DNA of 64,000 nt from RPQJ01 sp963748985 (GTDB lineage Bacteria; Pseudomonadota; Gammaproteobacteria; Steroidobacterales; Steroidobacteraceae), in assembly GCA_963748985.1 (NCBI GenBank), contig CAVVKQ010000002.1, forward strand, positions 84,052-148,051, given 5' to 3'. Below, piece by piece: positions 1-9,219 of the stretch (position 1 is its first letter; each line of letters opens with the position of its first letter). A program made the position numbers and the translations under genes. Below the pieces are notes generated by a model. The model saw only the letters and a program-made list of their open reading frames with translations, was not told the DNA's origin and ran no database searches.

Positions 1-126
1 GGTCGGTCCCTGCAGTGTGTTTCGGCGCTGCGTTCAGCGGCCGGTGAGTCCGGGTACGGCAACGATGAACGAGTGGACCCGTTCCTGCAATTCGAACCTC
101 GCTGGCTCCTGGGTCCATGCGCGTGA
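1..126 (+). other. Possible C-terminal tail of an upstream gene
   Basis: A frame is open from the left window edge to a TGA at 124-126 (41 codons) with only moderate G/C bias at third positions. It could be the end of a gene entering from the left. No family is recognisable from so short a tail. A hairpin follows at 140-168 (TGCCGGG pairing with CCCGGCA), which would suit a terminator after such a gene. Confidence 0.2.
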
Positions 127-230
127 CGTATGCTTGCCATGCCGGGTTTCGATTTGTATCGCCCGGCAAGCTGTGGCTAGCTGCCGTCCAACGGCGCCGT
201 TCGTGCCTCAAGTCAATCAAGGAGTTGCAG

Positions 231-1217
231 GTGCAGAAGTCTCTCCGCCGCGCGCGCCCGGTCGTGCTCGTTCTGGTTGCCTGCCTGGTCGCATCGACGG
301 CCGCCCGCGTCCAGGCGGCGACCGATCCCCTGCCGTCATGGAACGAAGGTGCGGTCAGGGCGCGCATCGTCTCGTTCGTTCAGGCCGTGACCGATCCCAC
401 GGGAAAGGACTACGTCGCGCCCGCGGCCCGAGTTGCAGTTTTTGACAACGACGGCACCCTCTGGAGTGAGCAGCCTGTCTACTTCCAGGCCGCTTTCGCC
501 CTGGACACGGTGCAGGCCATGGCGGCAAAGGATCCAGCCCTCGCGGCGAACCCGGCGATCGCGGCGGCGGCTAAGGGCGACTTGAAGGCGCTCGGCGAGG
601 TCATCGCGATCACGCACGCGAACACGACCAGCGAAGAATTCGCCGCGCGGGTTCGCCAATGGACGGCGACCGCGCAGCATCCGACGCTGCACCGGCACTA
701 CACGGAACTCACGTACCAGCCGATGCGAGAACTGCTGGATTACCTCGAAGCCAATGGCTTCTCGACGTGGATCGTGTCGGGCGGTGGCGTCGAATTCATG
801 CGTGCATTCGCCGAGGACGTCTACGGCATTCCGCCCGAGCGTGTCATCGGATCGAGCATCAGGACGAAGTACGAGGTCCGCGACGGCAAGCCCGTGATCG
901 TGCGTCTGCCTGAGATCGAGTTCGTCGACGACAAGGATGGCAAGCCCGTCGGGATTCACAAGTTCATCGGCAAGCGCCCGATCATGGCCTTCGGTAATTC
1001 GGACGGCGACTTCCAGATGCTCGAGTGGACGACTTCGGCACCTGGCCCGCGGTTGGGCGTGATCGTGCATCACGACGACGCCGTCCGTGAGTTCGCTTAC
1101 GATCGCGGCAGTCACATCGGCAAGCTGGAACGTGGACTGGACGAAGCGGGCGCGCGCGGTTGGTCGCTGATCAGCATCAGGAACGACTGGCGGACCGTGT
1201 ACACGCCACGCAAGTGA
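231..1217 (+). CDS. Secreted HAD-superfamily phosphatase
   Basis: Predicted periplasmic hydrolase of the haloacid dehalogenase superfamily, most likely a phosphatase acting on small phosphate esters. HAD motif I, DNDGT, is at about residues 72-76 (D72 would be the nucleophile). A later GNSDGDFQML stretch matches motif IV (acidic Mg2+ ligands), and IVSGGG resembles motif II. The N-terminus is a signal peptide: basic QKSLRRARP, hydrophobic VVLVLVACLVAS, then a VQA cleavage-like site. I choose the GTG at 231 because AAGGAG lies at 219-224, six bases upstream. The frame stays open to ATG 117, but that extension would bury the signal peptide. The product is 328 aa. The gene ends 23 bases before the start of the phospholipase-D-like gene, so the two are probably co-transcribed. 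The substrate cannot be told from sequence. Confidence 0.85.
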   Translation: MQKSLRRARPVVLVLVACLVASTAARVQAATDPLPSWNEGAVRARIVSFVQAVTDPTGKDYVAPAARVAVFDNDGTLWSEQPVYFQAAFALDTVQAMAAKDPALAANPAIAAAAKGDLKALGEVIAITHANTTSEEFAARVRQWTATAQHPTLHRHYTELTYQPMRELLDYLEANGFSTWIVSGGGVEFMRAFAEDVYGIPPERVIGSSIRTKYEVRDGKPVIVRLPEIEFVDDKDGKPVGIHKFIGKRPIMAFGNSDGDFQMLEWTTSAPGPRLGVIVHHDDAVREFAYDRGSHIGKLERGLDEAGARGWSLISIRNDWRTVYTPRK

Positions 1218-1240
1218 TCCATTCCCTGGAAACGCACCGA

Positions 1241-2785
1241 ATGTCCACGCGCATGGCCCTGCACCCCGCCGCCGTCCTGCTCACCCTGCTGCTCGCCGGG
1301 TGCTCGTCGCTCGCGCCGCGACCTGAGCTTCCCGCCCAGAACGCCGTGGCACTCGCACAGGGAACCGCCCTCGATGACCTCATTGGTCAGGCGGAGGCTG
1401 CGCATCCTGGCCAGTCCGGCTTCCGGCTCGTGCGCGAGGGCCCCGAGGCGTTCGCAATTCGCGCGCATACGGCGCTGGTGGCTGGCCGCAGCCTCGATGT
1501 GCAGACCTACATCTGGCACGACGACGCCACGGGTGCTTTCCTGGCCTATCGCGCGATCGAAGCCGCCGATCGCGGCGTGAAGGTGCGGTTGCTCGTCGAT
1601 GACATGGATGCCCGCGGCAAAAACTACAAGTTTGCGGCGCTCGATGCGCACCCGAACATCGAGGTGCGCATGTTCAACCCGTTCGGTTCGCGCACCGGGG
1701 CCCTGCAGTTCGCCTTCGAGGCCCTGGGCAGCTTCAGCCGCATCAACCGGCGCATGCACAACAAGTCCTGGATCGCCGACAACCGCATCGCCATCGTCGG
1801 TGGTCGCAATCTGGGCAACGAGTACTTCGGCGCGAGCAAGGAGGTCAACTTCGTCGACCTCGATTTCGCCATGGTGGGGCCCGTCGTGCGCGACGCTTCC
1901 GCGTCGTTCGACCGCTACTGGAACTCCCCGGCGGCCTATCCCATGGCGCTGCTGGCGCCCGACGACGTCTCGGCCGCAGCTCTCGATGCGCTGCGAAAAT
2001 CCGCCGCGTCTCGTATCGCTGAAGCGCAGAACCATCCCTTTGCGGTCGAACTGCGCAACAGCGACGCGATTCAGCGCCTGGTGGCGGGCGACTGGCCGAT
2101 GCACTGGACGTCGCAGTTTCTTTTCGTTGCCGACGACCCGGCCAAAGCGCTTGGCGATGACGGCGGGGTGGCGGGTTCACAGGTCCTGGCCATGATCGGG
2201 CCGATGGTCAAGGACGCGAAGCAGCACGTCTCCATCATTTCGCCGTACTTCGTGCCCGGCAAGCAGGGCAGCAGCTTTCTCACGAGCCGGGTCGGCGCAG
2301 GCACCGACGTGCGAGTGCTCACCAATTCGCTCGCAGCAAACGATGTGGCGATGGTGTACGGCGGCTACTCGAGGTCGCGACCGGCATTGCTGAAGGGCGG
2401 AGTGCAGATCTGGGAGCTGAAGCCCCTGCCTGGCGTGCAGGCACAGCGGAGCATGTTCGGCTCCTCCGGCGCGAGCCTGCACACGAAAGCCCTGGCCGCG
2501 GATTCCTCGAGACTCTTCGTGGGCAGCTACAACCTCGATCCGCGGTCCACGTCGCTCAATTGCGAGCAGGGCGTGTTCGTCCAGGAGCCGACGGTCGCGA
2601 CCCAGCTCGAGGCGATCTTCGACCAGGAATCGTCGGGTGAGCGTGCGTGGGCCGTCACGCTCGAGCATGGCAAACTGCGCTGGAGTGACGGCAGGCGCAC
2701 TTACAACGACTCGCCCGAAGCCTCAGGCGGGCAGAAATTCCAGGCCTGGCTGGCGAAGGTGCTGCGGTTGGATTCCCAGCTCTAG
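1241..2785 (+). CDS. Phospholipase D-like lipoprotein (cardiolipin synthase C-like)
   Basis: Member of the phospholipase D superfamily with two HKD motifs: HNKSWIADNRIAIVGGRN (about residues 173-190) and LHTKALAADSSRLFVGSYN (about 412-430). Two HKD modules on one chain form a single active site that does phosphatidyl transfer. The closest general match is the ClsC/YmdC group of cardiolipin synthases, which make cardiolipin from phosphatidylglycerol and phosphatidylethanolamine. The N-terminus MSTRMALHPAAVLLTLLLAG precedes C, a lipobox, so the protein is probably anchored to a membrane on the periplasmic side. Start ATG 1241 (514 aa) is chosen because it begins the lipoprotein signal; upstream in-frame starts overlap the HAD gene. 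The precise substrate (lipid versus other phosphodiester) is inferred. Confidence 0.88.
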   Translation: MSTRMALHPAAVLLTLLLAGCSSLAPRPELPAQNAVALAQGTALDDLIGQAEAAHPGQSGFRLVREGPEAFAIRAHTALVAGRSLDVQTYIWHDDATGAFLAYRAIEAADRGVKVRLLVDDMDARGKNYKFAALDAHPNIEVRMFNPFGSRTGALQFAFEALGSFSRINRRMHNKSWIADNRIAIVGGRNLGNEYFGASKEVNFVDLDFAMVGPVVRDASASFDRYWNSPAAYPMALLAPDDVSAAALDALRKSAASRIAEAQNHPFAVELRNSDAIQRLVAGDWPMHWTSQFLFVADDPAKALGDDGGVAGSQVLAMIGPMVKDAKQHVSIISPYFVPGKQGSSFLTSRVGAGTDVRVLTNSLAANDVAMVYGGYSRSRPALLKGGVQIWELKPLPGVQAQRSMFGSSGASLHTKALAADSSRLFVGSYNLDPRSTSLNCEQGVFVQEPTVATQLEAIFDQESSGERAWAVTLEHGKLRWSDGRRTYNDSPEASGGQKFQAWLAKVLRLDSQL

Positions 2786-3667
2786 TCAGAATGGCGCCCC
2801 GAGGACGAAGCGTACCGCCGAGACATCGCCGGCGAACCGGTAGCTGAGTCCAACGCGCGGCAGCGGTATTTTCCAGATCCTCCATTCGGGGCGTGCGCCG
2901 AACACGACGCCAGTTTCGAGTTGCGTGCGCGGGACGTCGATGCCCGTGGTCGGTCCCGTCGGCGGATCCGCGAAAACATCGATCGTGGCAAACAGCCCAT
3001 ATTCGATCGGGTGGTCGCCCAGCGAGAATCCTGCGTAGCGCTTGAGCTCCAGGCTGTTGCGCAACCGCAGAAAGTCGTCGTCGGGCAGCGAGTCTCCGTG
3101 ATAGGCGACACGCGAGTACACGGCGGACCCGGCGTAGAGGCCGTCGAATTCGCCGGCTGCGAAGGCTCGCTCGGCCCGGATGCCGGCGCCGAAGAGGTCG
3201 GTCTCGACGTCCGATTCGCTGGCGGTGGACAGGCCCCCCTGCACGTACGGCAGCAGTCGCCAACGTTCGGCGACGACGAACGCGAATTCGACTCCAGGTA
3301 CGACGCTGACCGAGTCGACCCTGTCCGGTAGACCCGTCTCGATCACGTCGGCCGCGTGGAAATCGAGGAAGCCCAGCGTGACGGGCAGCCGCAGGCGCAG
3401 CCCGGCCTGATCCTTGCCCGGTTCGATAGCGGTCCAGCCGAAGGGTAGGCCGTACACCTGCAGCGTGCGGCCATTGAAGTCGTATACACCCGAGCCGAAC
3501 TCATGCGCGAAGGCATAGTTGGTGAACCTCAGGTCCGCGCGGGTCGTGGCGTCAGCGCCGTAAACCGTCGGCGAGGCGGCAACTGCCAGGGCGAGCGCTG
3601 CGGGCAGGCCAACCGCAAATCGGCGGTGGGTGGCGAAGCGCGCGGGCTTCGTGCGCGAAGGGTTCAT
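2786..3667 (-). CDS. Secreted outer-membrane-type protein, unrecognised family
   Basis: A 293-aa protein on the minus strand starting at ATG 3667. The N-terminus is a signal peptide (RRFAVGLPAALALAVAASPT, then YGADA). The rest has alternating hydrophobic and polar stretches with many aromatics (RADLRFTNYAFAHEFGSG; VEFAFVVAERWRLLPYVQGG; EFDGLYAGSAVYSRVAY) and ends ...VRFVLGAPF. This is typical of a small outer-membrane beta-barrel ending in phenylalanine. I do not recognise a named family. It is convergent with the phospholipase-like gene, whose TAG directly abuts its TCA (stop) at 2786, and divergent from phenylalanine hydroxylase, with the shared promoter region in 3668-3757. Confidence 0.75.
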   Translation of the reverse strand: MNPSRTKPARFATHRRFAVGLPAALALAVAASPTVYGADATTRADLRFTNYAFAHEFGSGVYDFNGRTLQVYGLPFGWTAIEPGKDQAGLRLRLPVTLGFLDFHAADVIETGLPDRVDSVSVVPGVEFAFVVAERWRLLPYVQGGLSTASESDVETDLFGAGIRAERAFAAGEFDGLYAGSAVYSRVAYHGDSLPDDDFLRLRNSLELKRYAGFSLGDHPIEYGLFATIDVFADPPTGPTTGIDVPRTQLETGVVFGARPEWRIWKIPLPRVGLSYRFAGDVSAVRFVLGAPF

Positions 3668-3757
3668 ATCCGGGTGCGGGCCGCTGCGTCGGCATGACCA
3701 TAGCATCGCCAGTGTCGCCCGATGGAAATATCACATCCCATGCGCGACCATGTACCC

Positions 3758-4700
3758 ATGGACAAACCCACCGTGCCTCCATCGTTCGATTATTCGCGCA
3801 TCCCCGAGATGCCGGCGTCCGTCTTCGTCGCACCGCTCAAGAAGGCCGTCAGGAGTGGGCGACGACTGGCTCGAGCCCGCGCAGCGCAAGTACAGCCCGG
3901 AAGAGCACCGGATCTGGGACGAGCTCTACCAACGCCAGATCGGGCTCATGCCCGGACATGCCTGCCGCGAATTCATGCGCGGACTCGAACGTCTCGATCT
4001 CGGCCGCGGCGGAGTGCCGGACTTCAGCGAGATGAGCGAGGAGCTGCGCAGTCTCACCGGCTGGAGCGTCGTGCCGGTGCCGATGCTGATTCCCGACCAC
4101 GTGTTCTATTACCACCTCGCCAACCGGCGCTTCCCGGCCGGCAACTTCATCCGTTCGCGCGCACAGTTCGACTACATCCAGGAGCCCGATGTCTTCCACG
4201 ACGTGTTCGGGCACGTGCCGCTGCTGACCGACCCGATTTTCGCAAGCTACATGGAAGCATATGGGCGCGCCGGCTGGAAAGCGCTCAAGTACAACCGGCT
4301 CAAGGCGCTGAGCGCGCTCTACTGGTACACGGTGGAGTTCGGCCTGATCCTCGAGGACGACCAGCTGCGCATCTACGGCGCGGGAATTCTCTCGGGCCCG
4401 ACGGAAACGGTGTTCTCGGTCGAGGGGCGCTCGCCGAATCGCATCCACCTCAATGTCGATCGCGTCATGCGCACCGACTACACGATCTCCGACCTGCAGG
4501 CGACATACTTCGTGATCGAGTCGTTCCGCGAGCTGTTCCACCTGACGGAGCAGCGCGGGTTCGAGCCGATCTATGAATCGCTCGCGCCTGCGTTCCAGTA
4601 CGCGAATACGGCCGCGCTCGACACGGATCACATCTATCACCGCGGCACGCAGGAATACGAGCTGCGGGGCGGGCGAGGTTCGGGGGCGAAACCCGCCTGA
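3758..4700 (+). CDS. phhA: Phenylalanine 4-monooxygenase, with an apparent +1 frameshift near 3850
   Basis: Aromatic amino acid hydroxylase: converts phenylalanine to tyrosine with O2, tetrahydropterin and non-heme Fe(II). The catalytic core is clear in one frame from about 3855: FHDVFGHVPLL supplies the two iron-ligand histidines, YWYTVEFGL the glutamate ligand, and QEPDVFHD, IYGAGILSGPTETV and YFVIESFRELF are family landmarks. The natural N-terminus (MDKPTVPPSFDYSRIPEMPA, from ATG 3758) lies in another frame, which runs up to about 3850. To join them one base near 3845-3857 must be skipped. A GTG at 3855 could start a 281-aa core alone, close to usual bacterial PhhA length (about 260-300 aa), but it has no separate RBS. 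The G/C-rich third positions before the junction suggest the upstream part is real coding sequence, so I favour an indel. Confidence 0.85.
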
Positions 4701-4712
4701 GCAGCGGTCGGG

Positions 4713-5276
4713 TCAGCCGATGGGTCGCGACAGGTAAGACGCAGCGATTGCGATCGCGGCGCACAGCAGCACGGCCTGCGCCGCGTGCAAGCGCGGATTG
4801 AGGCTCACGATCCCGGGCAGCAGGATCAGTGCGATCGATGCGCGCACGCCGCGGGCCCCGGACAGGTCGAAGTTGTCATCGATGACGAAGTGCGACAACG
4901 CGCCCGCGACGACGACGCCGAGCAGCAAGCCCTGCGTCCAGCGTGCATGGCGAAAGTAATAGCTACGCATGTCGTGGATGCGATCGTCCTCGAGGTCCGG
5001 CACGGCCAGGTGACTGATCAGGTACAACAAGATGGGCACGCTGAGCAGCAGCAACGCCTGCAGCACCGTCCACGGCGCGTGTTCATGGAAGCGCCAGATC
5101 GTGAACCAGCTGACGACGTGGCCGACGAATGTCAGCGCGATCCAGCAGCTGTGTACCCAGTAGAGGCGCACGCGATCGCGCGCCTCGATCAACTGGCCCA
5201 CGCTGGTCACGAGCAGCGACACGCCGAGGCCAGCGACGATCGCGTACAGGGCGAGCAGGAATTCGAAGACGGTCAC
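4713..5276 (-). CDS. Integral membrane protein of unknown function
   Basis: A 187-aa protein with about five hydrophobic segments: FLLALYAIVAGLGVSLLV at the N-terminus, then WIALTFVGHVVSWF, LLLLSVPILLYLISHLAV, GLLLGVVVAGALSHFV and ALLLCAAIAIAASYL. Short charged loops such as DLEDDRIHDMRSYYFRHAR lie between them. I do not recognise the family. It is convergent with phenylalanine hydroxylase (stops 12 bases apart). It lies downstream of the DUF3313 gene on the same strand with a 37-base gap, so it may be read through from there. No catalytic motif is visible. Confidence 0.75.
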   Translation of the reverse strand: MTVFEFLLALYAIVAGLGVSLLVTSVGQLIEARDRVRLYWVHSCWIALTFVGHVVSWFTIWRFHEHAPWTVLQALLLLSVPILLYLISHLAVPDLEDDRIHDMRSYYFRHARWTQGLLLGVVVAGALSHFVIDDNFDLSGARGVRASIALILLPGIVSLNPRLHAAQAVLLCAAIAIAASYLSRPIG

Positions 5277-5313
5277 GCAGCAATCGACCTGCGGGTGCGG
5301 TGCCGTCGCGCGC

Positions 5314-6021
5314 TCACTTGAGCTTCTGACCCGGGGTCAGATTCTCCGGCACGGGTGAGATTGCCTTGAGTTCGTCGAGACCCTTGCCCGCGATCGAGGC
5401 CCACTGCGAAAACAGCGAGCGGAAGTCCGCCTGGTTGGTGACGCGGTTCGCCGGCTGCATCGCAACCTGAGAGCGTGTTTCACGACGATCGACCACGCGC
5501 CCGAGCAAGGCATTCGTCCGCGAATCACGCACTTCAAGGATCAACGTCGCTTCGCCAGCCTCGGCGGTGTACGTATGCACCCGGCCGGCTTCCATCGTGT
5601 CCGGTGCGTTGATGTAGAGGTTGGCAATCGAGGTCGACAGGCGGAGCACGTCGGGACCAGGCGTTGCGACCACCTGGTATCCAGCCTTGTCCAGCGCCTT
5701 CGTCCAGACGTCGGTGAAGTTGGAGGAGGCGGCGGCCATTATCTTCGCCGCTTCGTCGTCGTCGATCTTGCGCGACACCGAGCGGGTGTCGTTCATGTTC
5801 TTCTGCCAGTCCTTGCGGAAAGCGACTTCGGTCTTGTCCAGCATGACTTTCGTGTAGGGCCGGAAGTCCGCGCCCGGCAGGACGTAAACCAGGTCCATCC
5901 GCTTGGGCTTGATCTGGACGAGGTCGTCCCAGTTGTCCGGCGCATCCTCCGCGCTGGCGACCGCGCCGAACGTGACGAGGCAAGCCGCAAGGGCAGCCTT
6001 GAGCCAGCGGGTTCGGGTCAT
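5314..6021 (-). CDS. DUF3313-like exported protein
   Basis: A 235-aa exported protein. The signal peptide is MTRTRWLKAALAACLVTFGA, then VASAED. The body (DFRPYTKVMLDKTEVAFRKD, EAAKIMAAASSNFTDVWTKA, LILEVRDSRTNALLGRVVDR) has the layout of the DUF3313 family of periplasmic or lipoprotein-type proteins of unknown function. Here there is no lipobox cysteine next to the cleavage site, so it is probably soluble. AGGAG (complement of 6028-6032) lies six bases before ATG 6021 and only three before ATG 6024, so 6021 is preferred. A monocistronic or two-gene unit with the downstream membrane protein is likely. The family assignment is from memory of its pattern and is moderately sure. Confidence 0.7.
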   Translation of the reverse strand: MTRTRWLKAALAACLVTFGAVASAEDAPDNWDDLVQIKPKRMDLVYVLPGADFRPYTKVMLDKTEVAFRKDWQKNMNDTRSVSRKIDDDEAAKIMAAASSNFTDVWTKALDKAGYQVVATPGPDVLRLSTSIANLYINAPDTMEAGRVHTYTAEAGEATLILEVRDSRTNALLGRVVDRRETRSQVAMQPANRVTNQADFRSLFSQWASIAGKGLDELKAISPVPENLTPGQKLK

Positions 6022-6233
6022 CATGCATCTCCTGACTTTTCGAGGCAGGTGCCAATCTTACCGCCGAAACTGTCAACGGATCTTCGGTGTGGCACCCGGG
6101 GCCGCCCGAGCTGGAAACCAGCAGCGCCTGGCTGTCGCGCAGGCGACGCACTTCGGTAAACTCGGCGGCCGCCGAGTCCGGTGACTGATCACCGGACTTG
6201 CATTCCGAACCGTCCGTGCCTCGGGGAGCGTCA

Positions 6234-7073
6234 TTGCAAGTCCGTCGAATTCTCCGTGAGCCGCTGCTGCACTTCCTGCTGCTCGGCCTGGCTTTGTTCG
6301 CTTACTACGGGCGTGTGGCGCCGGACGACGACGGCAGGCGCCGCATCGTCGTGACCCAGGCCGAAGTCGACCTGCTGGCCACCCAGTTCGAGGGAACCTG
6401 GAACCGGCCGCCGAGCCCGGTCGAGCTCAACGGACTGGTCGATTCCTACGTGCGCGACGAGATCCTGTACCGCGAGGGCGCTGCGCTCGGCCTCGACCGT
6501 GACGATGCGGTGGTCAAGCGCCGCGTCCGCCAGAAGCTCGACGTGCTGTTCGAGGAATCCGTCGCGCAGAACCCTGCAACCGACGCCGACCTGCAGTCCT
6601 ATCTCGATGCGAATCCTGCCGCGTTCCGCCAGCCCGCGCTCGTGAGCTTCGACCAGATCTACTTCGGCTCCGACGCAGACACACCGCGCCGGCTCGAGCA
6701 GGCACGCGCGGCCCTTGCGCGGGGCGCAGATCCCGCGACGCTGGGCCAGGCAACCCTGCTGCCATCCCACCAGGACGCCATGCCGCTCGATCTCGTCGCC
6801 CGCGATTTCGGCGATGAGTTTGCCGGGCAGCTTGCAAATGCTCCCGTGAGCGAGTGGTCCGGACCCGTCGCGTCCGGGTTCGGCGTACATCTCGTCCGCG
6901 TCAACTCCATCCAGGCCGCGCGGTCGCCCGCACTCGCCGACGTGCGCGAAGTCGTGGCTCGCGAATGGGAGAACGAACGGCGCAAGCAGGCGCACGCGGC
7001 CGCGCTCGCGAAACTGCGCCAGCAGTACCAGGTCGAGATCCAGGCCGCCCTGCCGCCGGAGCCGTCACCTTGA
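6234..7073 (+). CDS. Membrane-anchored parvulin-type peptidyl-prolyl isomerase
   Basis: PpiC-like foldase: catalyses cis-trans isomerisation of X-Pro bonds in exported proteins. After a short basic segment, one transmembrane helix (LLHFLLLGLALFAYYGRV) anchors the protein. A SurA_N-like helical region follows (DSYVRDEILYREGAALGLDR). The C-terminal half carries the parvulin fold (VSFDQIYFG ... PVSEWSGPVASGFGVHLVRV) and a charged tail ending in the helix EWENERRKQAHAAALAKLRQ. I choose TTG 6234 because GGGGAG lies at 6223-6228, six bases upstream; another in-frame TTG is at 6198. The next gene's start overlaps this stop codon, so the two are translationally coupled. Pairing a parvulin with a HupE/UreJ-like membrane protein suggests it assists assembly of that protein or its partner; this is inference. 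Confidence 0.82.
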   Translation: MQVRRILREPLLHFLLLGLALFAYYGRVAPDDDGRRRIVVTQAEVDLLATQFEGTWNRPPSPVELNGLVDSYVRDEILYREGAALGLDRDDAVVKRRVRQKLDVLFEESVAQNPATDADLQSYLDANPAAFRQPALVSFDQIYFGSDADTPRRLEQARAALARGADPATLGQATLLPSHQDAMPLDLVARDFGDEFAGQLANAPVSEWSGPVASGFGVHLVRVNSIQAARSPALADVREVVAREWENERRKQAHAAALAKLRQQYQVEIQAALPPEPSP

Positions 7074-8080
7074 GTGCGCGATTGCGTCGGCTGATATGCG
7101 TGCTTGCGCTGTTCGTCGCGTTCGTGGCGCCGGCGACAGCCGACGACTTTCGCCCGGCCTACCTGCAGCTCAAGCAGCTCGACGCCACGACGTATGACGT
7201 GCTCTGGCGGGTCCCGGCACTCGACGCGAATACCACGTTGCGGTTGCAGCCGGTCTTTCCGCAGGGCACCCAGGACCTGACGGCACGAACCAGCAGCTAT
7301 GCGGGCAATGCCGCGGTATTGCGCTGGCGTATCCGGGTCGACGGGGGCATGGCGGGCCAGGCGGTCGAGTTTCCGCAGCTGCCCGGCAGCCGCGTAGACG
7401 TGCTGGTGCGCGTGGAGCGCGCCGACGGCACCGAGCAGCTCGGTCGTGTGTTGCCGGTCGATCCGCGCTTCACGGTGACCTCGAGTCCCGGGCACCTCGA
7501 GGTGGTCCAGACCTACACCGTGCTCGGTATCGGACACATCCTGCTCGGTTTCGATCACCTGCTGTTCGTACTTGCGCTGCTGCTGATCGTCGACGGTACG
7601 CGCCGACTGATCATCACCATCACGGCATTCACGATCGCACACAGCATCACGCTCGCGCTGGCCTCGCTCGGCGTGCTGAACGTGCCCGGTCCGCCGGTCG
7701 AAGCGCTCATCGCACTCAGTATCGTCTTCGTCGCGGCCGAGATCGTGCACGGTCGCCAGGGCCGGCCCGGGCTCACCCAGCGTTATCCGTGGGTCGTGTC
7801 GTTCACGTTCGGGTTGTTGCATGGGCTGGGGTTCGCAAGCGCGCTGGCCGAGGTCGGCCTGCCGCAGAACTCGATTCCGCTGGCGCTGCTGTTCTTCAAC
7901 GTCGGGGTGGAGATCGGGCAGTTGATTTTCATCGCCGCCGTGCTCGTGCTGATTGCGGCCGGAAAGCGCGTGGCGGCTTCAATGCGACTGCGCAGTCCGG
8001 CGTGGCTATGGCGCGTGCCGCCCTATGCGATCGGCAGTCTTGCGAGCTACTGGGTGTTCGAGCGCGTCACGGGGTTCTAG
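7070..8080 (+). CDS. HupE/UreJ-like membrane protein
   Basis: A 336-aa membrane protein with a signal peptide (LICVLALFVAFVAPATA), a periplasmic N-terminal domain of about 140 residues, and about six transmembrane segments in the C-terminal half. The conserved block GIGHILLGFDHLLFVLALLL, then TITAFTIAHSITLALA and GLLHGLGFASAL, is the hallmark of HupE/UreJ family 2. HupE/UreJ relatives are linked to nickel uptake for hydrogenase or urease. The histidines in GFDHLLF, IAHSITLA and LLHGLGF fit metal contact, but no nickel enzyme is seen in this window, so the cargo is unknown. The start is TTG 7070, overlapping the TGA of the parvulin gene (TTGA) with GGAG at 7058-7061. It is convergent with the AraC-type regulator. 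Confidence 0.8.
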   Translation: MSARLRRLICVLALFVAFVAPATADDFRPAYLQLKQLDATTYDVLWRVPALDANTTLRLQPVFPQGTQDLTARTSSYAGNAAVLRWRIRVDGGMAGQAVEFPQLPGSRVDVLVRVERADGTEQLGRVLPVDPRFTVTSSPGHLEVVQTYTVLGIGHILLGFDHLLFVLALLLIVDGTRRLIITITAFTIAHSITLALASLGVLNVPGPPVEALIALSIVFVAAEIVHGRQGRPGLTQRYPWVVSFTFGLLHGLGFASALAEVGLPQNSIPLALLFFNVGVEIGQLIFIAAVLVLIAAGKRVAASMRLRSPAWLWRVPPYAIGSLASYWVFERVTGF

Positions 8081-8094
8081 CGCCAGGCGGTTCG

Positions 8095-9123
8095 TTACGC
8101 GGTCTCTGGTAACTGGTCGTCTTTTCCAGTCAGGAATTGACGCGGCGTCTTGCCTGTCCAGCGCCGGAACGCGCGTGTGAAGTTGCTCTGGTCGGCAAAG
8201 CCGAGCAGGAAGGTGATGTCGGCGAGAGTGTGCTGGCCTTCCTTCAGGTATTCGAAAGCGAGCTCGCGCCGCGTCGTATCGAGCAGACGCTGGTACGTGG
8301 TGCCTTCGCGGCGCAGGCGACGCTGCAAGGTGCTGGCGCTCTGGTTCAGCGTCCGCGCGATTCCATCCTGATCGAGATCGCCGGACGACATTGCCTTGAG
8401 CAGCAATGAACGGACCCGCGTCGCCGCGGTGTCCGGCGCGAGGCCCTCGATATAGCGCGCCGCCATGCGATCGGCTTCGGCAGCCAGCTCGGGATTGCCA
8501 GTCAGCACCGGGCGTGCCGCGAGCTCCGCATCGAACTTGATGGTGAAGCGATCCGCACCGAACTCCACCGGGCAGCCGATGACCTCCTGATAGGTCTCGG
8601 GCGGCACGTCGCTCTGGTACGGCAAGGTGACGAGCGTGGGAATGGCCGAAGGACCGGCGCAGAGGCGAAGTATCCGGCACACGGTGACGACGAACGCGTC
8701 GAAATACTGCGCGCACGGCACAATCGTCAGCTCGGTCCGCCGTGTTTCCAGGCTCGCCTGCGGCCCCTCGACGAGCAGCACGAAACGGCCATTGGTGCTG
8801 ACGACGCTGCTGTAGCGCACGATGCGTCGCAGGGCGGCGAGCACGCTCGTGCTGCTGACGATGCCGAGACCGAGCGCATGAAAGATTCCAGGCCGTGCCA
8901 GCTGGCCTGCGCGCAGGCCAAAGAGTGGATCGTTTGACTCTTGCGCTGCAATTCGCCACAGCTTCTGGATGCGCGCCGAGGGCAACCGTTGCCCGGGGCG
9001 CGTCAGCAGCTCCGGGTCGATTCCGGCGCGGTGCGCCAGCGCCGAGAAGTCGATGCCGTACTGGGGCAGGACGTCCTTCAGCGGGGCCAGTGTCATCGCC
9101 AGTGCGGTTGGTTTATTCCACAT
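8095..9123 (-). CDS. AraC-family transcriptional regulator with Arabinose_bd-type N-domain
   Basis: A 342-aa DNA-binding regulator. The C-terminal 100 residues hold two helix-turn-helix motifs of the AraC/XylS type (DQDGIARTLNQSASTLQRRL and HTLADITFLLGFADQSNFTR, then AFRRWTGKTPRQF). The N-terminal 200 residues (LKDVLPQYGIDFSALAHRAG, FGLRAGQLARPGIFHALGLG) match the ligand-binding domain seen in OruR/VirS/ArgR-like activators. Such regulators usually sense a small hydrophobic or amino acid ligand. The start is ATG 9123, with an alternative at ATG 9096. It is divergent from a small hypothetical gene, and a 28-bp dyad (9192-9219) lies between them as a possible operator. The target operon is not evident. 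Confidence 0.87.
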   Translation of the reverse strand: MWNKPTALAMTLAPLKDVLPQYGIDFSALAHRAGIDPELLTRPGQRLPSARIQKLWRIAAQESNDPLFGLRAGQLARPGIFHALGLGIVSSTSVLAALRRIVRYSSVVSTNGRFVLLVEGPQASLETRRTELTIVPCAQYFDAFVVTVCRILRLCAGPSAIPTLVTLPYQSDVPPETYQEVIGCPVEFGADRFTIKFDAELAARPVLTGNPELAAEADRMAARYIEGLAPDTAATRVRSLLLKAMSSGDLDQDGIARTLNQSASTLQRRLRREGTTYQRLLDTTRRELAFEYLKEGQHTLADITFLLGFADQSNFTRAFRRWTGKTPRQFLTGKDDQLPETA

Positions 9124-9191
9124 CCCGGGCTATGAATACGATTGAATTGCCAGAAGTGCAAGCTACTGGATTGCTCAGCACGTGGGAATCA

Positions 9192-9219
9192 AAAATCTGC
9201 AGTCCATGGACCAGATTTT
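9192..9219. promoter_or_regulatory. Dyad-symmetric candidate operator
   Basis: AAAATCTG (9192-9199) is mirrored by CAGATTTT (9212-9219), and the centre holds the 10-bp palindrome GTCCATGGAC. It sits in the 146-bp divergent gap between the AraC regulator and the gene at 9270, an AT-rich spot in GC-rich DNA. This suits a regulator-binding site or a hairpin in the 5' leader. No binding data can be inferred. Confidence 0.4.

Noticed and set aside
3845..3860. Programmed ribosomal frameshift in phhA
   Set aside because: No slippery heptamer or downstream pseudoknot-like structure is obvious, and four other genes in the window show similar indels, which points to a common technical cause.
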